Assembly (NCBI GenBank): GCA_030590405.1
Contig: JAUUYO010000163.1
Span: forward strand, 1-7,775
Direction: 5' to 3'
DNA length: 7,775 bases
From: Kangiellaceae bacterium
GTDB taxonomy: Bacteria; Pseudomonadota; Gammaproteobacteria; Enterobacterales; Kangiellaceae
Part shown: positions 5,990 to 7,775 of the stretch, one piece after another
How the letters are laid out: every line of letters starts with the position of its first letter
Numbering within the stretch: position 1 is the first letter of the stretch
The notes under the pieces: model-generated
Told to the model about the DNA's origin: nothing
Database searches by the model: none
What the model saw: the letters and a program-made list of their open reading frames with translations, nothing else
Made by a program: the position numbers and the translations under genes

Positions 5990-6553
5990 ATGCTGATAAA
6001 AAAGGGAAAACAAAGAGCTGTACTTTTTGCTGATGTATCCGGCAGCTCTGCGTTGTACAAGACTAAAGGAAACAGTGAAGCAAAAGCTATTATTAGCCAT
6101 TTGCTTAATCAGGTGCAAAAAATAACGGTTGAGCATAAGGGTAGGGTGATTAAAACCATCGGCGATGAGCTGATGGTTTGCTTTTCTTCTGGTCAGGACA
6201 GTATTGAAACAGCGGTTGCGATCCAGCAATATTTTATCGCTAGTTACACTCAGCATCATTTAACAGTAAGTATTGGACTTTCTTTTGGTGAAGTGTTGAT
6301 CGACAAAGGAGACCTTTTTGGTGAAACAGTCAACGATGCTGCTTATTTGACAAAGTTAGCCAAAGGCAGTCAGATATTGTTTTCTGAAGCGCTATTAGAT
6401 GAATTGACGATAAGTCAAAAAGCAAAAGCCCGAGAATTCGACTGGGTAACTCTTAAAGGGCCAAAGAAAGCTCCCCAATATTTCGACTTTATTGGCAGGA
6501 AGATTGTGAGTTACATAACGAAACTCAATACCTGTCTACCGATATGCTTTTAG
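5990..6553 (+). CDS. Class III adenylate/guanylate cyclase domain (probably the 5' part of a broken cyclase-FHA gene)
   Basis: Class III cyclases form cAMP or cGMP from nucleoside triphosphates as dimers. The frame encodes 187 residues. Family marks are RAVLFADVSGSSALY (9-23) with metal-binding Asp15, RVIKTIGDELMVCF (52-65) with metal-binding Asp59 and the adenine-type Lys55, VSIGLSFGEVL (93-103), and GDLFGETVNDAAYLTKLAKG (107-126). Asn115 is present, but the transition-state Arg four residues later (N-x-A-A-R) is Tyr119, so activity may be reduced or lost. There is no membrane segment. A TLKGPKKAPQYFDFI segment (154-168) matches the usual domain end; after it the frame reads an unconvincing tail, while the -1 frame continues as WQED and runs into the FHA frame. 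I infer a one-base deletion near 6493. The ribosome binding site is weak. Confidence 0.85.
   Translation: MLIKKGKQRAVLFADVSGSSALYKTKGNSEAKAIISHLLNQVQKITVEHKGRVIKTIGDELMVCFSSGQDSIETAVAIQQYFIASYTQHHLTVSIGLSFGEVLIDKGDLFGETVNDAAYLTKLAKGSQILFSEALLDELTISQKAKAREFDWVTLKGPKKAPQYFDFIGRKIVSYITKLNTCLPICF
6488..6496 (+). other. Probable frameshift site joining cyclase and FHA frames
   Basis: At ttt-att-ggc the upstream frame reads Phe-Ile-Gly. Adding one T (att-tgg) gives Phe-Ile-Trp-Gln-Glu-Asp and continues without a stop for 16 codons into the FHA frame. Phe/Tyr-x-x-Trp-Gln is what I expect at the end of the cyclase domain in fused cyclase-FHA proteins. The sequence is not a canonical X-XXY-YYZ slippery heptamer, so a real deletion or a sequencing error is likelier than programmed -1 shifting. 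Confidence 0.6.
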
Positions 6554-6912
6554 AGCAAATTACTAATCAAATATTAACGCTTCAATATGGAGAGCAAGAA
6601 ATAGTAATTGAACCCAACATGACGCCTTTTATGATCGGACGAAATATATCATCTTGTCAGTTGGCTTTGGATGATTCGCAAGTCTCACGAGAGCACTGCC
6701 ATATCGCTTATAATCGAGGTAAATTTGTTTTGCTAGATCATTCAACCAATGGCTGTTATTTGAAACCGGTGAATGGCCTGGAGTTTTATTTACGCAGAGA
6801 AGAGTTTCCATTATTGGAAGATAGTTGTTTATCTTTGGGGGTGCCCTCGCATAAATCAACCAATCATCTTATTTACATCAAATACCTGAGCCCAGTTTCA
6901 ACAGAGCAATAA
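6544..6912 (+). CDS. FHA domain protein (probably the 3' part of a broken cyclase-FHA gene)
   Basis: FHA domains bind phosphothreonine peptides and mediate signalling assembly. The 122 residues are essentially one FHA domain: the Gly32-Arg33 strand in FMIGRN, the SREH motif at 48-51 (Ser48, Arg49, His51), and STNG at 67-70, all key phosphopeptide-binding or fold residues, followed by C-terminal strands. It starts at ATG 6544, overlapping the cyclase stop by 10 bp, with no Shine-Dalgarno sequence. Its frame is open upstream of this ATG back through codons reading WQEDCELHNETQYLSTD, which look like the linker of a fused protein. I therefore think the native gene ran from 5990 to 6912 as one of roughly 307 residues, with the FHA domain C-terminal to the cyclase. 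Coupled re-initiation at 6544 remains possible. Confidence 0.88.
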   Translation: MLLEQITNQILTLQYGEQEIVIEPNMTPFMIGRNISSCQLALDDSQVSREHCHIAYNRGKFVLLDHSTNGCYLKPVNGLEFYLRREEFPLLEDSCLSLGVPSHKSTNHLIYIKYLSPVSTEQ

Positions 6913-6933
6913 TGGTTTAATCAGCAAGGTTAT

Positions 6934-6940
6934 AGAAGGA
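6934..6940 (+). promoter_or_regulatory. Shine-Dalgarno sequence of the ParA-type gene
   Basis: AGAAGGA ends 8 nt before ATG 6949, a good ribosome binding site that supports this start and independent, efficient translation. Confidence 0.75.
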
Positions 6941-6948
6941 TTATTTTC

Positions 6949-7506
6949 ATGAGACGCATTGCGTTTTGGTCACCGAAAGGCGGCGTAGGCAAAACCACAC
7001 TAGCATTAAATTTTGCTGCGGCAGCCTATTATGCGGGTAATAAGGTGATTGTTTGTGATTTAGATCCGCAACAATCAGCTGTTGATGTGTTTAGTGAAAA
7101 TCAATTACCTTTTACTGTCATCGCCAATATGCCGCAAGTTATGCCGAATGTTGACTTTCTTATTTGTGATTACGCGCCGAGCGTAGAAAGACTACCGCTT
7201 GAAGAAACCATCATCATGCCCATGCGCGCCAGCATGCTCGATTTAAAGGCTATTGGACGAAGTACCCGATTAGTGAGAGGTAAGCGAATCATAAAGTGTG
7301 TTAATGCGGTAGATACCAGACGACAGGACGAGCGGATCATTGCGATGAAACTCTATGCGGAAGGTGCTCAGTTAATTAAGGGTCGCTCCATTTATGTGAG
7401 GAGCATGGGTAAAGGCCAAACCGTGTTCCAACAAAATGTTTATGGGGCGAGAGATGCGCAAAATGAAATTAATCGATTGTTGCAAAGAGTCTTGCAGCCG
7501 GAATAG
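6949..7506 (+). CDS. ParA/MinD-superfamily ATPase
   Basis: ParA-type ATPases form ATP-dependent dimers that bind DNA or membranes and position plasmids, chromosomes or protein complexes. The 185-residue product opens directly with the deviant Walker A SPKGGVGKTTLA (8-19), including signature Lys10 and P-loop Lys15, then the A-prime motif VIVCDLDPQQSAVD (33-46) and the Walker B-like strand DFLICDYAPS (69-78). It has no N-terminal DNA-binding domain and is shorter than plasmid ParA (about 250 or more), resembling orphan or ParC-like members that place protein cargo. No ParB gene follows. It is 36 bp after the FHA gene in the same orientation and probably co-transcribed. The neighbouring FHA-cyclase gene suggests a signalling or localisation role, but its cargo is unknown. 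A basic stretch (LVRGKRIIK, 108-116) could contact DNA; this is inference. Confidence 0.9.
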   Translation: MRRIAFWSPKGGVGKTTLALNFAAAAYYAGNKVIVCDLDPQQSAVDVFSENQLPFTVIANMPQVMPNVDFLICDYAPSVERLPLEETIIMPMRASMLDLKAIGRSTRLVRGKRIIKCVNAVDTRRQDERIIAMKLYAEGAQLIKGRSIYVRSMGKGQTVFQQNVYGARDAQNEINRLLQRVLQPE

Positions 7507-7507
7507 C

Positions 7508-7523
7508 GGCTTTATATAAAGCC
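7508..7523. other. Perfect 16-bp palindrome after the ParA-type gene
   Basis: GGCTTTATATAAAGCC is identical to its reverse complement and starts one base after the stop codon. A dimeric regulator's operator, or a mRNA 3' end hairpin, are both possible. It is not followed directly by a T run. Confidence 0.6.
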
Positions 7524-7568
7524 TGAGTTGGAATCGTTTGAGCTATAATAATTTTGAGCGACAACAAT

Positions 7569-7598
7569 AAAAAAGGGAAGCATTAAGCTTCCCTTTTT
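7569..7598. terminator. Bidirectional intrinsic terminator between convergent genes
   Basis: GGGAAGC (7575-7581) and GCTTCCC (7587-7593) form a perfect stem with a 5-nt loop, flanked by six A residues (7569-7574) and five T residues (7594-7598). The A/T flanks give a U tract on both strands, as expected between the + strand ParA-type gene and the convergent minus-strand gene. Confidence 0.92.
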
Positions 7599-7605
7599 AA
7601 TTTTG

Positions 7606-7624
7606 TGAGGCGATAAATGCCTCA
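7606..7624 (-). other. Small hairpin downstream of the minus-strand gene
   Basis: TGAGGC (7606-7611) and GCCTCA (7619-7624) form a perfect 6-bp stem with a 7-nt loop, starting 11 bp past the minus-strand stop codon. It may protect that transcript's 3' end ahead of the main terminator. Confidence 0.35.
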
Positions 7625-7635
7625 ACGAGCAACCA

Positions 7636-7775
7636 CTATTTTTTAACGGGTGCTTTTTTCTTTGCCTTTGCTTTCACTTTTACTTTTGCTTTTTTCTTTG
7701 GCTTAGAAGCTGCTGCGATTAATTTAGCTTCTAATTTAGCTGCTGCACCTGTTAGTTTAGCTTGTAAACGTGTAA
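7636..7775 (-). CDS. C-terminal end of a Lys/Ala-rich basic protein (partial)
   Basis: The reverse strand is open from the window edge to a TAG at 7636-7638, giving the last 45 residues of a gene whose start lies outside. The first 22 are an Ala/Leu/Lys helix-like stretch with heptad-like spacing (TRLQAKLTGAAAKLEAKLI); the last 21 are nearly all Lys, Ala and Val, with KPKKKAKVKVKAKAKKK as the core. Such tails occur in histone H1-like, AlgP-like and PhaF-like DNA-binding proteins, and also as extensions on unrelated enzymes, so the family stays open. Binding to nucleic acid is likely from charge alone. The gene is convergent with the ParA-type gene and shares its terminator. The reading is secure for frame and stop; the function is inference. 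Confidence 0.75.
   Translation of the reverse strand, partial: TRLQAKLTGAAAKLEAKLIAAASKPKKKAKVKVKAKAKKKAPVKK

Noticed and set aside
5961..5996. ATG 5961 as an upstream start for the cyclase
   Set aside because: That frame is different and stops after 11 codons; ATG 5990 is in frame with the cyclase domain.
6488..6496. Programmed -1 ribosomal frameshifting between cyclase and FHA
   Set aside because: No canonical slippery heptamer in the right phase and no obvious downstream stem-loop; a simple deletion or a read error explains it better.
7544..7549. TATAAT after the ParA-type gene as a small-RNA promoter reading into the terminator
   Set aside because: No matching -35 at 15-18 bp, and the product would be only about 45 nt, mostly terminator.

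Overview
This window looks like a chromosomal segment of an AT-rich gammaproteobacterium. The core order gmk - rpoZ - spoT, followed by ridA and trmH, is a classic gammaproteobacterial arrangement, and the proteins align well along their length with E. coli-type family members. I cannot name the genus. All intact genes up to the last one are on the + strand.

Layout. Positions 1-618 hold no intact gene that I recognise. They contain a decayed C-terminal fragment of a Uma2-family (DUF820) nuclease-like gene (about 104-382) and a spacer with short direct repeats and a hairpin. Positions 619-5036 are housekeeping and stress genes: guanylate kinase (gmk), RNA polymerase omega (rpoZ), the (p)ppGpp synthetase/hydrolase SpoT, the enamine/imine deaminase RidA and the tRNA Gm18 methyltransferase TrmH. 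GMP kinase, omega (part of a ppGpp binding site on RNA polymerase) and SpoT form a functional unit around guanine nucleotides and the stringent response. An array of degenerate 7/13/14-bp tandem repeats fills the leader between spoT and ridA. A 4-bp overlapping gene follows trmH. It encodes a rhodanese-like domain lacking its catalytic cysteine, fused to a SAM-dependent methyltransferase, and its N-terminus is written by six copies of a CCAATA hexamer.

Positions 5906-7506 hold a second module, probably with its own extended -10 promoter: a class III nucleotidyl cyclase, an FHA (phosphothreonine-binding) domain protein and a ParA-type ATPase. The cyclase and FHA reading frames look like one gene split by a single-base deletion near 6493: the -1 frame continues with residues expected of a fused cyclase-FHA protein. 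The cyclase also has Tyr where the family has its transition-state Arg.

After the ParA gene come a perfect 16-bp palindrome and a strong bidirectional terminator. The window ends inside a convergent minus-strand gene with a very Lys/Ala-rich C-terminal tail of the kind seen in histone H1-like or AlgP/PhaF-like DNA-binding proteins.

The most notable observations are the broken cyclase-FHA gene next to a ParA ATPase, the two simple-repeat tracts placed at gene starts, and the repeat-encoded Pro-Ile N-terminus. I see no CRISPR array, tRNA, rRNA or complete insertion sequence.
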